From assembly GCA_022539475.1 (NCBI GenBank), contig VCMS01000120.1, positions 62,001-126,000 on the forward strand: a stretch of DNA of 64,000 nt. Reading direction: 5' to 3'. Numbering within the stretch: the first letter of the stretch is position 1; every line of letters starts with the position of its first letter. The notes beneath the pieces are model-generated. The model saw only the letters and a list, made by a program, of their open reading frames with translations, did not search any database and was not told where the DNA came from. Made by a program: the position numbers and the translations under genes. This DNA is from Gracilaria domingensis (lineage: Eukaryota; Rhodophyta; Florideophyceae; Gracilariales; Gracilariaceae). Of the stretch, positions 32,716 through 43,765 are shown in pieces.

Positions 32716-33432
32716 TCAACGGCAATTTGTTGCGGCTCTCTTTCCTTTTAGTTTCTTGGTGGCGGCGTTTGCTTTCTTTGTATTGCTCCCTCCATTTCGG
32801 TTTCGTTTTCTATTCTGCGTCCGAGACTCCTTAGAGCTGGCCAAAGCCCACGTCGCATCATCATCAGTTGTTAGCGTTTGCTTTGGCGCTTGATGTTTGT
32901 AATCCAGCACTGCTTGGTCTAAGCAATGCTCGGACTCCTTTTGGGTACCACGAGCTGCAGCTAACGGATCTTCATCACCTTCACATCCGCCATTGCCTGC
33001 AAGAACTGCCTTCCTCGCCATTTTTTCAACGGTGTTGACCAAATGGCAAACATTTTCAGCCATTATACGAGACAAATAGTCCTTCGTCCAAGAAATTACA
33101 TGCTTCCTTTTCTCTTGATGGAGAGTCTCGTCAGAAATGTGCCTTGTCTGTGCGCTGTTCGCAATGCGGGAATATGTAGCGCCAAGGGGTCCCATCTTTT
33201 GCAACAGTGAACCTTCGGCGATGAGGCGTGGCACAACGCAGTTCCTCTTAAGTTTGTTCATGACAAATCTTTGAGTGTACCGCGTTGTAGACGTCTGAAG
33301 GAATCTTGCAGGGCGCAAAGGTGACTGAGGTTTCGTCGCAGAGGTCGTATTTGCGATCGGGCTTGCGACTGGACTCAAGTGAAGGAGATTGTGAAGAGCT
33401 TTCATGCTGATCTTTCGTGATCGGAGCGGCAC
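32716..33432 (-). CDS. unknown basic ORF, probably transposon-derived
   Basis: A 238-residue frame with a helical middle (EKRKHVISWTKDYLSRIMAE, then VCHLVNTVEKMARKAVL) and a strongly basic C-terminus (KKANAATKKLKGKRAATNCR). Downstream frames (to 32.36 kb) carry a helix reading QSQKMEQFGILVDLLAQRI, as in the C-termini of Myb-like transposon accessory proteins, so the original gene may have been longer. No domain is recognised. Confidence 0.35.
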   Translation of the reverse strand: MPLRSRKISMKALHNLLHLSPVASPIANTTSATKPQSPLRPARFLQTSTTRYTQRFVMNKLKRNCVVPRLIAEGSLLQKMGPLGATYSRIANSAQTRHISDETLHQEKRKHVISWTKDYLSRIMAENVCHLVNTVEKMARKAVLAGNGGCEGDEDPLAAARGTQKESEHCLDQAVLDYKHQAPKQTLTTDDDATWALASSKESRTQNRKRNRNGGSNTKKANAATKKLKGKRAATNCR

Positions 33433-33877
33433 GAAAAAGTGTGGTTAGGATCAGGCGCTTTGGCTACAACTGCTGGTTTCAGACGCCTCGCATCAGAGTA
33501 CCAACCAACTATCTGAAAGAGCCCGGTCAAAGAAGAGGTAAGGTAGTGGGGTCTGCTGGCAAACGAAGCCTAGTTTCTGGCTTAATTTGTAACAAGCACT
33601 TCTTCCTGTTTCTCTGTCTTGCCTGATTAAAGACTGAGCGATGGATTTATCGGTCGTATTTGCCAGAACAGAGGACGTTTTGGCTTAGTTAAGAAGCCCT
33701 GATGCATCGATTATGTTATCGTTCGAAGAGATGGGTCTGTTACGTAAGCTCTTGAGTTCTACACTGGCAACATTAGAAAGTGAAGTGCTAATCTGCCGCA
33801 CTTCTCTGAATACAGAACAGTTCTTTTCAATCTGATGATTCAGACCATTCGGACCTAATCCATTCAACCAGGTGACC

Positions 33878-34155
33878 TAGTTGCTGATCTGCAGTTCGGA
33901 GTCCCGAACTACGGAACTAGCGGAAACGAAATTAGAACTACAGTTCTAGAGCCTTTAAGATTTCCTAGTTTCCGTTCCTCAGAGTGGTGACTATTGATTT
34001 CCTAAACATTCCGTCTTTCTACAAAAATGGTAGTTTTCCCTAGTTTTACTTTGAAGCAAAAACTACAAAAGTGCAATTTAACAAATGAAAAAAGACTTTT
34101 GGAAACTAAGATTTCGTGACTGCTAACTAGCATTACCAAATCTCAAACGCTTCTC
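33878..34155 (-). repeat. terminus-like CTAG-rich segment
   Basis: A series of CTAG motifs in the same order and spacing style as the subterminal region at 26.24-26.57 kb, including TGCAATTTAACAAATGAAA (B: CGCAATTTAACATATGAAA) and an end reading CAAATCTCAAACGC against CCGGAAACACAGACGC. Diverged or decayed relative. Confidence 0.5.
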
Positions 34156-35979
34156 GATATAAATCGCAAGTCTTCATATCAGCGGTAGATATTACTGAAG
34201 GGTTAAGAGATGCTTTGAACATCGTAAGCAGATTTAGTTATACTCTTGAAAAGAACAACCCATATAGGCAGTTGCCGCTCGAGCATCACTCGCGCATAGT
34301 CTATTCTAAGGAGCGTTATTAGACAAAGATTTGACTTGGTGTTTGCTTGGGCCTGTTCCAGTTGACTTTCTAAAGGTGCTCTCGACAGCGATCTCCGGCC
34401 TACCCCAGTGGGTCTGTCTATTAATGAACTAGTGACAGCTGGTGCTCACTTGAATGGGCTCATCCCTATAAGAAACTTCTGCGGTTTGCGGATCACGCAC
34501 GAAAATAATTTTAACGCGTCTCTAAGAAAGGCATTGCGTGTGGTAGCGATATCGATGAAAGATTTGCGCCATACGATCCCATCTATGGTGTCAGGAGGGG
34601 AGATATACTGGTATTGTAAGAGTGTAAAATTATGGATAGGAGTGCCACGAACTCACCATAAGATGGGGTTCAAAAGGAAAAAACTCAACGCAGCCTCCAA
34701 TGATATAACAAAATTGAAAACTTTTGAAAATATTATTTGCACCACGTCGAAGAAGAACTTGCGCGGAAGACTCCATCAGTATAATAAGATAGGGAGAAAC
34801 ATCTGATTAATTCCATGCTAGTTTCATATTTTTGAAATAGTTTCTAGTAGGGCGAAAAGGTCGCTAGTCCACTGTCAGGCATTTCAAGTGCGCAACCTAT
34901 CATCCAATAATGTACAGGCAGCCCAGTTAGACACGGGTCCCCCTGGAGATATTACCAAGCAATCATAGTCTGGTTCACATTTAGGTTGTGGGAAACACAT
35001 CCAAAAGTAACCAACAAAACTACGCGAAGGTCATATTATGAGTCTGCAATACTGATACTCAATCCAATCAATATGAGTTGGATCAACATGATTTCCACGA
35101 ACTTCGCGTAGCTGCACATGATGAATACTGAACAGTCACTCACTCTGAACCTTGATGTGACACGCCATGACCCCCTCACAATACAGTTACGGTGAGGAGA
35201 GTTACGGTGCCATTTTTCCTTCTGAAAGGCCAGACAGAGGATACGACGGAAACGTGACCGGCAAGTAGGTTTCGCAGCTGGAAAACATTCATCGTTTGCA
35301 TTCGGGAAGTCGATTTGGTTTTCTCAGCGCACTCCTCGGGGTCGATTACAGACGAACACAAGCTGGATGGAACAGGATAGGGCACTGTACAAGAAACAGA
35401 CGGTTGGTCACTACCCGCACAAAATCCCAATCGATTAGATATGGAAGAGGTAGCAGTTTCTTGTCTGTGTTTTCCAAAGGGGCAAGAAATTTCTGAAAGA
35501 CGAAATCTAGGAAAAATAAAAAAAGCGTAATAACAATCGATTGTTAAAGTTAACAAATTGGTAAACAATATATTTAAGTTACGAGGTTTTGCGGCCTCTT
35601 TTGACTTTTTTGTGTGAAAGTTCTTGTCGAAATATCTTTTCCGCCTTCTTAATTATAATTGATTAGAAATTTATGAGTATTTCTTAGGATATAGATGTAA
35701 AACTATTTCTGCATTAACTTAATAAAGATATGGTTCATACTCGATGAAATACACATGAATAGCTGCGTGCGATTTTATTGATTGTATTGGATCATAGGTT
35801 TGGTCTATAATGCCTGCTTCTCCGATGCAGTTTTGGATTACAGCTAACTTCTTGGAGATGTTTCTCTACACGTAATCTAAGATCTGTCCATTTTCAAAAT
35901 GAAAGGCCTAAATAAGACTTTAAGGCCATGAATGAGAAAATAAGAAGCTCAGTCGTTAGACGGGAACACCATAAATCTC
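34156..35979. other. no supported gene
   Basis: Frames of 130 residues or fewer (34408-34806 +, 35176-35568 -) with no recognisable motif. AT-rich after 35.5 kb. Confidence 0.4.
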
Positions 35980-36234
35980 TCATGAACGCTGTAAAACATC
36001 GACTTCATGCTGATGATCACCGCAGGCCATGCTCAAAGGCTTTCGATTACGCCGCTGAGCGCATCCAGTGCGTACCATGCAACGGCACCATTTACATACA
36101 TTTCCTTCGGGGCAAATTCTACAAATGTTTTTGTAACTTCCACAAGTATCGCAAGTATGTCGGGTATGAAGAAACTTGTAATGACCGCATAAAGAACATG
36201 TTGAAGGTCTTTCACGAGTGCTTGTGCCACACAT
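35980..36234 (-). CDS. small cysteine-rich ORF (possible zinc ribbon)
   Basis: 84 residues with a dense Cys pattern: STCSLCGHYKFLHTRHTCDT, then CGSYKNICRICPEGN, then VCKWCRCM. The CxxC pairs and interspersed His suggest one or two zinc sites, as in C-terminal ribbons of transposases. The 213-residue frame on the other strand (35928-36569) covers the same bases and is less protein-like to me, but I cannot exclude it. No family is named. Confidence 0.35.
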   Translation of the reverse strand: MCGTSTRERPSTCSLCGHYKFLHTRHTCDTCGSYKNICRICPEGNVCKWCRCMVRTGCAQRRNRKPLSMACGDHQHEVDVLQRS

Positions 36235-36569
36235 TGTTGCTCTGCGTAGAAGTAAACCGAAGTATTCTATTGAAGGGAGACCGACGAAAGCTTACTAAGA
36301 TCAGATGCAGAGGTGATGTTCTTGTTTGCCATCAGGCACCACAAACTATCTTTACCATAAAATTTGTCTTACCCATAGCCTTTAATAGTAGTGGTGCTCA
36401 GCCTCCATTTCACTCTTCTTCGCAAAAAGCTGGAAGAAAAATTAAGATGTGGTTACAGCATGCTGTGAAAATCAACTTAGATAGAGTCTGTTGTATAAAA
36501 ATTGTTGGAAGACAAAATTCAAAATCACATGGAGGCTCCATGCTTTTTGAGAACATCTTGAAAGCGTGA

Positions 36570-36994
36570 GGGCCCCCACAAGAAATTTTTTCACTTTTGT
36601 GAGTGCAAATGGAGTGCATCTTTCGGGGTGCTTAGCCTCCAACTGCACTCCGCCTGTACGCCATCCGCGTTCCAATGTGACACCCTTGGCAGGGCATTTT
36701 AATTTTTTAATAGTTTATTTCATTATTGTGAGTGCGCGTGGAGTGCAAATTGACGTCGTGTGGGGCGAAGTGCCGACAATGTGGGCACAGATGGAGCGCA
36801 ACATGTGTCGCATGCACTCCAAGTGCACTCCATGTGCTTAGCGGGCGTCCTCCAATGTGACACCGCGAAATCAGGTTGCAATCGCATATTGATCGCACTC
36901 AATGCGCCATCCGTTTGGCATCCATGTATCATCCATTCGTGCTATCCAACCTCAAATTGCACTCCACTTCTTGCAAAAATTTCTCATAGGGTGC
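36570..36994. repeat. MITE-like element with inverted ends and GGAGTGCA repeats
   Basis: The left end reads CCCACAAGAAATTTTTTCA; the right end, reversed, reads CCCTATGAGAAATTTTTGCA. Inside, GGAGTGCA or its complement recurs many times, and two blocks share GTGAGTGC, GTGCTTAGC and CCAATGTGACACC. No coding capacity. Ends rich in GGG and repeated subterminal motifs suggest a PIF/Harbinger-mobilised non-autonomous element, by inference. Confidence 0.5.
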
Positions 36995-37896
36995 TTATGC
37001 ACGATATGAGTTTAATTTCCAGTTTCGTCAAACAAAAAAGGCGAAGCTCGAAAAATAATTTCAAATCAATACACTTTTAGTGCTCATCGAAGCTTCGCTC
37101 CCTCATGAACATCGATTCTGGCCCAAATATGGCCGAAACGTGACCAGAATGAGGTCGTTTAGCTCGAACATTTGTTGGAACGATTAACTCGTGGCGGTGA
37201 ACATTTTATGATTTCTTAAATGGGCATATTTGGGCCATGCGTTCGCCATAAGTTAACTATATCTTTCTAAACTGGAATTATCTGTCTTGGGAAAGTAAGC
37301 GTTCTCACAAAACTTCGAGATAATCGATCTCGTTTCGTTCACGTTTCGGCCATATTTTTGGCTCAGATTCGATTTTCATAGGGAGAGGGTGTGACAAATG
37401 GCTTCGGAGCTGCGACATTCATGAAAAGCAGAACAAGACAGTCATGTAAATTTCAATGAGGCGAGCCCTATCTCACTATTCAGTAAAGTTGTTCATACTT
37501 CACTGACTACAGGACTCACTTTCGGTGCAAATCTAATTAGAGAACTCTCTTTTATCTCTTCTAATTCGTTCAGCAAGGAACACGTAATCAGAACCAGGAC
37601 CACATGCGTCAGAAAAAACTTGCAGAGCTTCTTCGCTCCGATTTTCTTCAATCTCTTTATGCTCTATACGTTTATTTGAAATTGTATAATTAAGTCTCCA
37701 ATTTTGGTGACGTAAGAAATGTTTTCGCCTTTTTAGATATAATCTTTTGTGTATACAGCAGTAGATATGTATAAAAGCACTGAATATTATGAGATGGTCT
37801 CTCAAAGTGTACCCGAAAAGTTATGTTAGCTTTGCAAAGTATTTCCTGACGCCGCTGACTACCTCACGTGGTACAATCAAGTGATAGACAGATTTA
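36995..37896. other. no supported gene
   Basis: No convincing frame and no RNA gene recognised. Confidence 0.4.
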
Positions 37897-38783
37897 GTGC
37901 TAATTTCAGTAGTTAGGAGGAAACTTGGTGACAAAGATACAATACAAGTGGCAAAGAATGCCGGTTACATAGTATTCAAGGACCGCTCCGTGGTTGTGTT
38001 GTACACAAATGACCTTGCTGAAACCCCAAACCTCCGTATTAACGAAGCAGACGAACATTCCCTGGCGTGCGTCCACGGGCTGGGCCCTTTACAGAGATGG
38101 ATCGGGAAAGAGTCAATGCAGCGCTCAATCCTACGTGTTCCCGCAGTCGTAGCAGCGTACAACCTGTTCATGAATGGGGTTGACAGGTTTGATCAGTACC
38201 GGTCGAGCTCTCCTACAGTACGCAAAGAACGAAGAGTTACCAAGAGCATTCTCACCTTTATTCTCGACGCAAGCGTACTCAACGCGCACGCAATTCAAAA
38301 AGCATTATGCAACAGGGGCGAGGCTGTGATTAATATCGGGGAAGTGAAGAAGCGGATCATTTGGCGTTAGTTCGAGACCATGTTGAGTACAAACAGAGAA
38401 ACGCACGCTTATCCATTTCCAATGCAACACATCGCACTGCAAAGAGCAACACAGCAGACAAATCAAGTACCAATTCGACACATATTCTGCTCGAGAACTC
38501 CGCCAGAAAGAGCGTTCGGTGTGTACTCTGCAAACTGCTATCGCAGAGTAAAAGCGGCGTATACACGATGTGCTCTTTTTCGGTGTGTAAGCAGGGCTTC
38601 CATGTGAACTGCTTTAGTTTCTATCATCATTCCGAGAGGCTTCGTTGTACTAGACCGGAGGTATATCACGCAATCGTAGCAGCTAAGGCATCTTTGTCAT
38701 GTAATAACCACCGCAACGTCTGCAGACGAACCAAGTTCTCCGCAGACTTGAAAGCTGCCACGTGTTGTTCAAATAGGTAAAGC
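37897..38783 (+). pseudogene. PiggyBac-type transposase, C-terminal part
   Basis: The first frame (to 38370) carries RSILRVPAVVAAYNLFMNGV, DRFDQYRSSSPTVRKERRV and LDASVLNAHAIQ. This is the PiggyBac DDE_Tnp_1_7 pattern P-x-x-v-x-x-YN-x-x-M-x-GVD-x-x-DQ with the last catalytic Asp, and the following L-N-A-x-I helix. A frame change near 38362 leads to a frame ending in a C-terminal zinc ribbon: VRCVLCKLLSQSKSGVYTMC, then CKQGFHVNCFSFYHH. The N-terminal two thirds and the first two catalytic Asp blocks are not found. Confidence 0.7.
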
Positions 38784-39382
38784 TACGCTGTTTTGAATCC
38801 TATATACGCCCCAGCAGGATCCGGCCATTGCCCCCGAATCCCTTCTAGAACACAGTTGGGTATTTGGACCCGCACGCCTTTCCCTAATATGCCATATCGT
38901 TCGTAAATAAAGACCTTATATGCTTTCTTGCGGACTTCGTTGTTCTCAATGTGCTTCGTTAAGGACTGAACGTCGGATTGCACGTTCTCTATAACTGCTC
39001 TTCCAAATTGTGTGTAGTAGAATGGTGTGCCACCACATTGGTCGCACGCCACATCTTGGTTATGAACCGTCACTTGCGGGTAGCCGACCTTGGAAGGTGC
39101 TTCTTTTGCGTTTGCTTTTCGGGTGAGCAAAGACAGTAAATTTGAAACAACGTTACGAGCGAGGTGGGTGTAGGTGGCATGGTCTTCATCCGAGAGTGTG
39201 GATATGTTCACCGCGGTTTGTTCTCTACTCATACTTCTTATGTAGGTTCTTTGATGGGAACGAGACGCAAGCAGGATCAATCGACGGACGATGGTGGCGA
39301 AACGCAGCGTCCTGCGAGATGTGAGTTCTGGAGTTGCACACACCGTATGCTTTAGTGCGCTTTTGATTTGGATATATTTCAA
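38783..39382 (-). CDS. P2X7-C-terminal-domain (P2RX7_C-like) protein
   Basis: A 199-residue frame; the ATG at 39232 (MSREQTAVN) may be the true start. The last 60 residues read RKKAYKVFIYERYGILGKGV, RVQIPNCVLEGIRGQWPDPA and GAYIGF, matching the cysteine-rich cytoplasmic ballast-type domain of P2X7 receptors (pattern YRxY...LGxGxRxxIPxCVVxxIRxxFPxxxGxYxGF). No transmembrane segment is visible, so this is not a receptor. Such stand-alone domains are scattered among eukaryotes, often near transposons. A CDQCGG motif precedes the domain. It overlaps the end of the PiggyBac relic by one base. Confidence 0.5.
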   Translation of the reverse strand: MKYIQIKSALKHTVCATPELTSRRTLRFATIVRRLILLASRSHQRTYIRSMSREQTAVNISTLSDEDHATYTHLARNVVSNLLSLLTRKANAKEAPSKVGYPQVTVHNQDVACDQCGGTPFYYTQFGRAVIENVQSDVQSLTKHIENNEVRKKAYKVFIYERYGILGKGVRVQIPNCVLEGIRGQWPDPAGAYIGFKTA

Positions 39383-39604
39383 CGTGCACCTGGTCAGAGA
39401 TCAATCAACCACACCAGCCATGTGAACCACCCGATTGTAACTTGCTTTGGTGATTCTATTTGTGGACTTTATCGCTATCTGAACAGCGATAATATCGTTT
39501 ATGGTCAAAAGGGTTATATTGTCAAATAATCTTATACTATATTTGCCAAACGCCCACTGTACGAGATATTTATATGATACGTAAGAGTTATGGTTCAAAT
39601 CGAG

Positions 39605-39692
39605 TGATGACATCGGGGCACGAGAAAGAAAAATAAGGACCCGAGCCGTAGGCGAGGGACCAATTTTTCTTTCGAGTGTCACGATGTCATCA
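39605..39692. repeat. imperfect inverted repeat, 88 bp
   Basis: TGATGACATCG and GCACGAGAAAGAAAAAT on the left pair with ATTTTTCTTTCGAGTGTC and CGATGTCATCA on the right. Confidence 0.6.
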
Positions 39693-41393
39693 CAAGATTT
39701 CCACCACAACTCACTTATCAGACACGTGTACTTGTTTTCGCAGTAAAAAAACGAAAAGAGACCAGCATTAACGTTGGTTGTCCGTGACAGCAGCCGTCAC
39801 ATGGCCTGGTTCAAAAGAAATATTTAAAGTTACATAGTTTTCTTGGGCCAAATTGATATCGTACTGATGTTGTTGGTCCTTTTCAGATATCTTACTAATA
39901 TTGTTGGTCCGGGCCAATATCAGCACTACAGCCGTCTGATACTTTGGATTTCTTGGGTAAGAGCATCCCCACTGGGGATACCAAAAAGCCAAATAAACTG
40001 CAATAGTTTCAAATTACTCCCACCGGTAATTTCTTTTGGTTTGAATCCGAATCAACCTTGAAGCCGAACCAAATTTGTGAGCCAAAATGCTTCTCTTGGC
40101 TCACAAATTTGGTTTGGATTTTCACAGTTGGAATGCAGTGGTTCTGCCTGACTGTATGAGTTTGACTATCATTTTCGTTCTGCTTCCACACAATGCCTGC
40201 CGTTGCGCTGTTGTGCCACCACCTTCGCACCTCCACAGACTGAGAGGACCCCCTAGGAAGTGGGGGTCGCGAAAGGTTTTTGCTTCCTCTATTCTGCTCT
40301 GGTTAAGAATAATTGCGGCCGTACACCACGTTGCCCGTTCTAATGCGCTCTTGATCAAGATTCAGCCGAGCGCTCAGACGTACAGCTACTGCAATTAATC
40401 TGAGAGTGTGGTTTCGTGGCTTCTTCGTCTCAACGATATCAGGCTACCCTTTGAGTCTACACATCACGGCAAAAGAGGCATGGATAGTGATGGTACTACA
40501 ACTGACCGATTGCGACCCAAATGATATACATTCTCTCATCTTAAACTCTCTTCTCGTACAATCCCCCTTTCTGCTGGGTCTAATGGATGGCTCTACTCAG
40601 CAACTGCCTTTCCTATATGCAACATGGTAACGTTTCAATGGAATAGGCTTTAACTTGAGCGTGCTGAGGACGGTGCTGCACTCGCCGCACATATATGCCT
40701 GCGTAATGTCTACTACATCACCACACAAGTGTGAACAGCGTTTGTCTGACATTTCTAATCGCACTGAAAGAAAGACAAAGAGGGTAGACATCGTCACTTG
40801 AACTTGGTGCTCCGAATGCGAGGTCTTGCGAATAAGCCTTAGAATGAAATCCACTGGCCATACATATCACCTGCATCCCATCTATCTATATATTGTTGGC
40901 ATTGAGATGAGTGACATGTTATTCGTGGACCTGATCTGGCGCTAAGCAGAGGTCAAGAAGAGGTCAAACTTGTGCTTGGTGGGGACCTGTCGCGCAAAAG
41001 TGCGCTGCTTCCAGGTAGTTAGCTAGTACGGGAACACTGTCTGTCTACGGGTCTACTGTATTGAGGGAAACTCACGAATTGAAGGTCTATCGCTCACTTC
41101 TTTTACTATTTTGCTGCCATTCAAGCACGATGGGAAGGTGTTAATTCATTTGCGGCGATCGGAGAAAGATAGAACCTATATGAGTATTCTGCGCCGTGAG
41201 TGTGTGCACAATCGTCAGCACTGTTCCGATACAGTTCCTAATCTTGTTTCGCGCCAATTTTTCCATTCTCTTTCACTTAAAGCTGCAGTGGACCGCTCCC
41301 ACGGAACTGCTGAAGCTCTATGAACACCACAGTTGGTGTAGCAACTGATAGTAAATTGGGGCTGGCAAGCAATGGACATCGCAAGAGTCACTG
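39693..41393. other. no supported gene; one clean hairpin
   Basis: A hairpin at 40067-40114 (AACCAAATTTGTGAGCCAA against TTGGCTCACAAATTTGGTT, 10-base loop) is the only feature I can support. Frames are short and unrecognised. Confidence 0.5.
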
Positions 41394-42458
41394 TTGGCAG
41401 CGCAAGCCTTTATCCCGGCATCAGAGGATCCCAGAAGAGGTATTGGCCAAAAGACTGCTGCATTTCAAGAGCGTATCGGTAAGGTTTACACAAGATTGCA
41501 GGCAAACCGTTTGCGTTCGGATCCAGACTTTAGATCAAACGCCCCTGAACGCACTGGTCTGGCTGTGTTCGCGCACTACAAGAACGTGAAAAGGGAGGTG
41601 CTGAAGTTCGAGGGATGTCACACGAAGGTGATGGCCGCCGTTCGGACTGGGAAGCCAACCGAGAATGACATAATCAGGGCCACTACGGCAATCTATAGCG
41701 GATGTGTGTCGATTGTTGATATCTATCGGGCTCTTGACAGAGCAACCGGAGTTCAAATTGGTCCATGTCTCAAGTACATCGCTGTTTGGCAATGGATGGG
41801 AAACTCGAAACTGCTCAGTGACATAGGTCGGGCAAAGTCTACTTCCCCCATTGCTCAAAACCGTAACACCCTTGAAGGCTCGTCTAGTAAAGGAGGCCGT
41901 GGCACGTCTCATGCGCAAGGAAAGCATGGGACAGTAGGAAGTGAAAGTGCCGGCGCTGAAGGAGGAGTCGCAGAGCAAGCAACGGGCAGTGCCAATGAAG
42001 AGAAAGACTTATTGCATGGGGTAAAGCAGCCGGAGCCATTGAACGAGAAGACAATTAGGAAAGGAGACATAAGGCCTATGGGTAGAAAGAAAGCTAAGTT
42101 TGAAGCCATGCTTGTCCCATGTTTAGACGAAGCAGCGCGTGGAATAAAGCGTCTAGGGGAGACTTCGATCGAAAGCAACAAGCTTAAAAAGATGCATCTA
42201 TATACACTTCGAGAGACGAGCGATAAGAAACAAAGGTACATAGAACTCAAATGTGCACAGGAAGAAGAACGTCACCACTTGCAACTCTTCATAATGGATA
42301 TTAGTCCCCACCTCAAAGAGCTCATCTTGCAGGACATGGAGAGGAAACTCACGGAGTGCTTCGCCAACAGCGGCGAGAAAAACGGAGAAGCGAGTGAGAA
42401 TGAATTCGAAGCGGAGACGAAAACCAAGAAGCTTGACATCACTAGTCTCATCGACTGA
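41394..42458 (+). CDS. PIF/Harbinger accessory protein (Myb-like, NAM-associated type)
   Basis: A 354-residue intact frame. The N-terminus IPASEDPRRGIGQKTAAFQE and RIGKVY fits the S-x-D-P-x-x-G-x-x-Q-x-x-x-F-x-x-R-I-x-x-Y signature of the Myb/SANT-like protein encoded by PIF/Harbinger transposons, which binds the terminal repeats and carries the transposase into the nucleus. A low-complexity linker (residues about 155-215) follows. Next come RPMGRKKAKFEAM (the R-P-x-G-x-K-x-A-K motif of the NAM-associated C-terminal domain) and a helical tail with KTKKLDITSLID. It converges with and overlaps by 11 bp the transposase remnant, as expected for a two-gene element. Confidence 0.7.
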   Translation: MAAQAFIPASEDPRRGIGQKTAAFQERIGKVYTRLQANRLRSDPDFRSNAPERTGLAVFAHYKNVKREVLKFEGCHTKVMAAVRTGKPTENDIIRATTAIYSGCVSIVDIYRALDRATGVQIGPCLKYIAVWQWMGNSKLLSDIGRAKSTSPIAQNRNTLEGSSSKGGRGTSHAQGKHGTVGSESAGAEGGVAEQATGSANEEKDLLHGVKQPEPLNEKTIRKGDIRPMGRKKAKFEAMLVPCLDEAARGIKRLGETSIESNKLKKMHLYTLRETSDKKQRYIELKCAQEEERHHLQLFIMDISPHLKELILQDMERKLTECFANSGEKNGEASENEFEAETKTKKLDITSLID

Positions 42459-43080
42459 GCTTTATGATATTCTGCATTAAAGCCCTGTTCAATCTACAGC
42501 GATCTTCACTGTTAGTTTCGTTGTTGAGTGCAGAATTAAAACGGCGCCTAAACGCTTGCACAGATTCAGAGCTTGCTACTCTCGAGAGAGATAGATTAGA
42601 AATCTCAGAAAGCTCTGAGTCAGATAAACGAATTCCTCCTGCCCCATCTCCTACAAAACTCTCCCTTTCATCTTCAACGATCATATTATGAATAATAACA
42701 CAGGTCTTAAGAATATTAATAAGGTCACTCCGTTTCATAAATTTCCCAGGATACTTCAATATATTAAATCGAACCAACAAAACCCCAAATAGACGTTCCA
42801 CACATTTGCGTACAGCCTCCTCTCTTTTTGCGAAAAGAGTTTCTCCTTCTGACGACGGAGAAGAAAATGTTTTCATTAAGACTCTGTATGAAGGATAGAC
42901 TCCATCACAAAGCAAATAAAACCAGTCAAACATATGACCATCAACTGCGTACAAAGGCTTCAAAGCCGAAAATTCTCCAGATAAAAACTTAGTGAAGAAG
43001 GGACTAAGGTCCATGATATTCAGATCTGTAGAGCAAACACAATCCGGTAATCGGCGCCTGATGCATTTCATAATGAGCAC
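42448..43080 (-). pseudogene. PIF/Harbinger transposase, C-terminal half
   Basis: 210 residues: LKPLYAVDGHMFDWFYLLCD and GVYPSYRVLMKTF (second catalytic Asp in LLCDGVYP), LFAKREEAVRKCVERLFGVL (Glu block with R..E..FG), and ILKTCVIIHNMIVEDERE. This is the plant-type Harbinger (Plant_tran/DDE_Tnp_4) pattern. The N-terminal half with the first catalytic Asp is missing beyond 43080, so this copy cannot transpose by itself. The accessory gene beside it is intact. Confidence 0.8.
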
Positions 43081-43748
43081 TGAACCCCTTGGGTGACGTG
43101 GCGCACACTATGAGTGGCACCCCCATTTTTGGTTAATTTTCGGAAGAAGTCTACAGGAACCTTTATAGGAAGATGTGGGAATTGGCTCACGGATACGAGC
43201 GGAGGCTAGACTTCGTGGCCGACGTGTAGAGTAGATACTCAAGGTTTACCCGCCGGGGTTGTGCATAGAAACCCTGACACTGGGTCGCACACGTGTTCGA
43301 ACCTCGAGAGGTACACAGCGCAGTTGTAGTTAGTAATAGCTTAATTCTTGGTAGATTCCTATATAGGCTCGGGCCAGTTCGCCCTGGAGCCCACCAAGTA
43401 AACTCACCTGAGTCGCGTCCTATCTCCCAGAACCAAGTTATAGATATTGTCGCCTACGTAGGTTCACTACTCCTCCCGAAGGATAATCACGGCTGGTCTC
43501 AACATATCTACCCCTCAGGATCCTTCAGAAAACCTACGCTTGCACCTATTGTTGTTTCTTGTCATTGTTCCGATATCGGCTAATTTCGAGCGTCTTGGCT
43601 AAGGAGTGGCGTCGCTCTGGACATCGCCACCTCGTTTAGGTACTGCTTCCGCCCTCGCACAAGTATTCTCTGGCACCACTTTGGTGCCTTCTGTGGGCAC
43701 CACTGCGTGGTCGTCGCCACGCTATCGGCCTTGTTCCGCCGGCTGGCA
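43081..43748. other. no supported gene
   Basis: Left flank of the cargo-carrying transposon. It contains a CCTATATAGG TATA-like motif but no frame and no paired repeat. Confidence 0.4.
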
Positions 43749-43749
43749 C

Positions 43750-43765
43750 GCGTCTGTGTTTCCGG
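43750..43765 (+). repeat. terminal inverted repeat, left end of the large element
   Basis: GCGTCTGTGTTTCCGG, identical in inverted orientation to 56965-56980 and to 26552-26567. Followed by ATGCTAG subterminal motifs. Confidence 0.75.

Noticed and set aside
35928-36569. 213-residue plus-strand frame
   Set aside because: It overlaps the Cys-rich minus-strand ORF and has no recognisable motif; kept only as an alternative.
43140-43748. Solo long terminal repeat of a retroelement
   Set aside because: A TATA-like CCTATATAGG is present, but there is no paired copy, no convincing ends and no target duplication. The 26.57-27.19 kb flank is equally unsupported.
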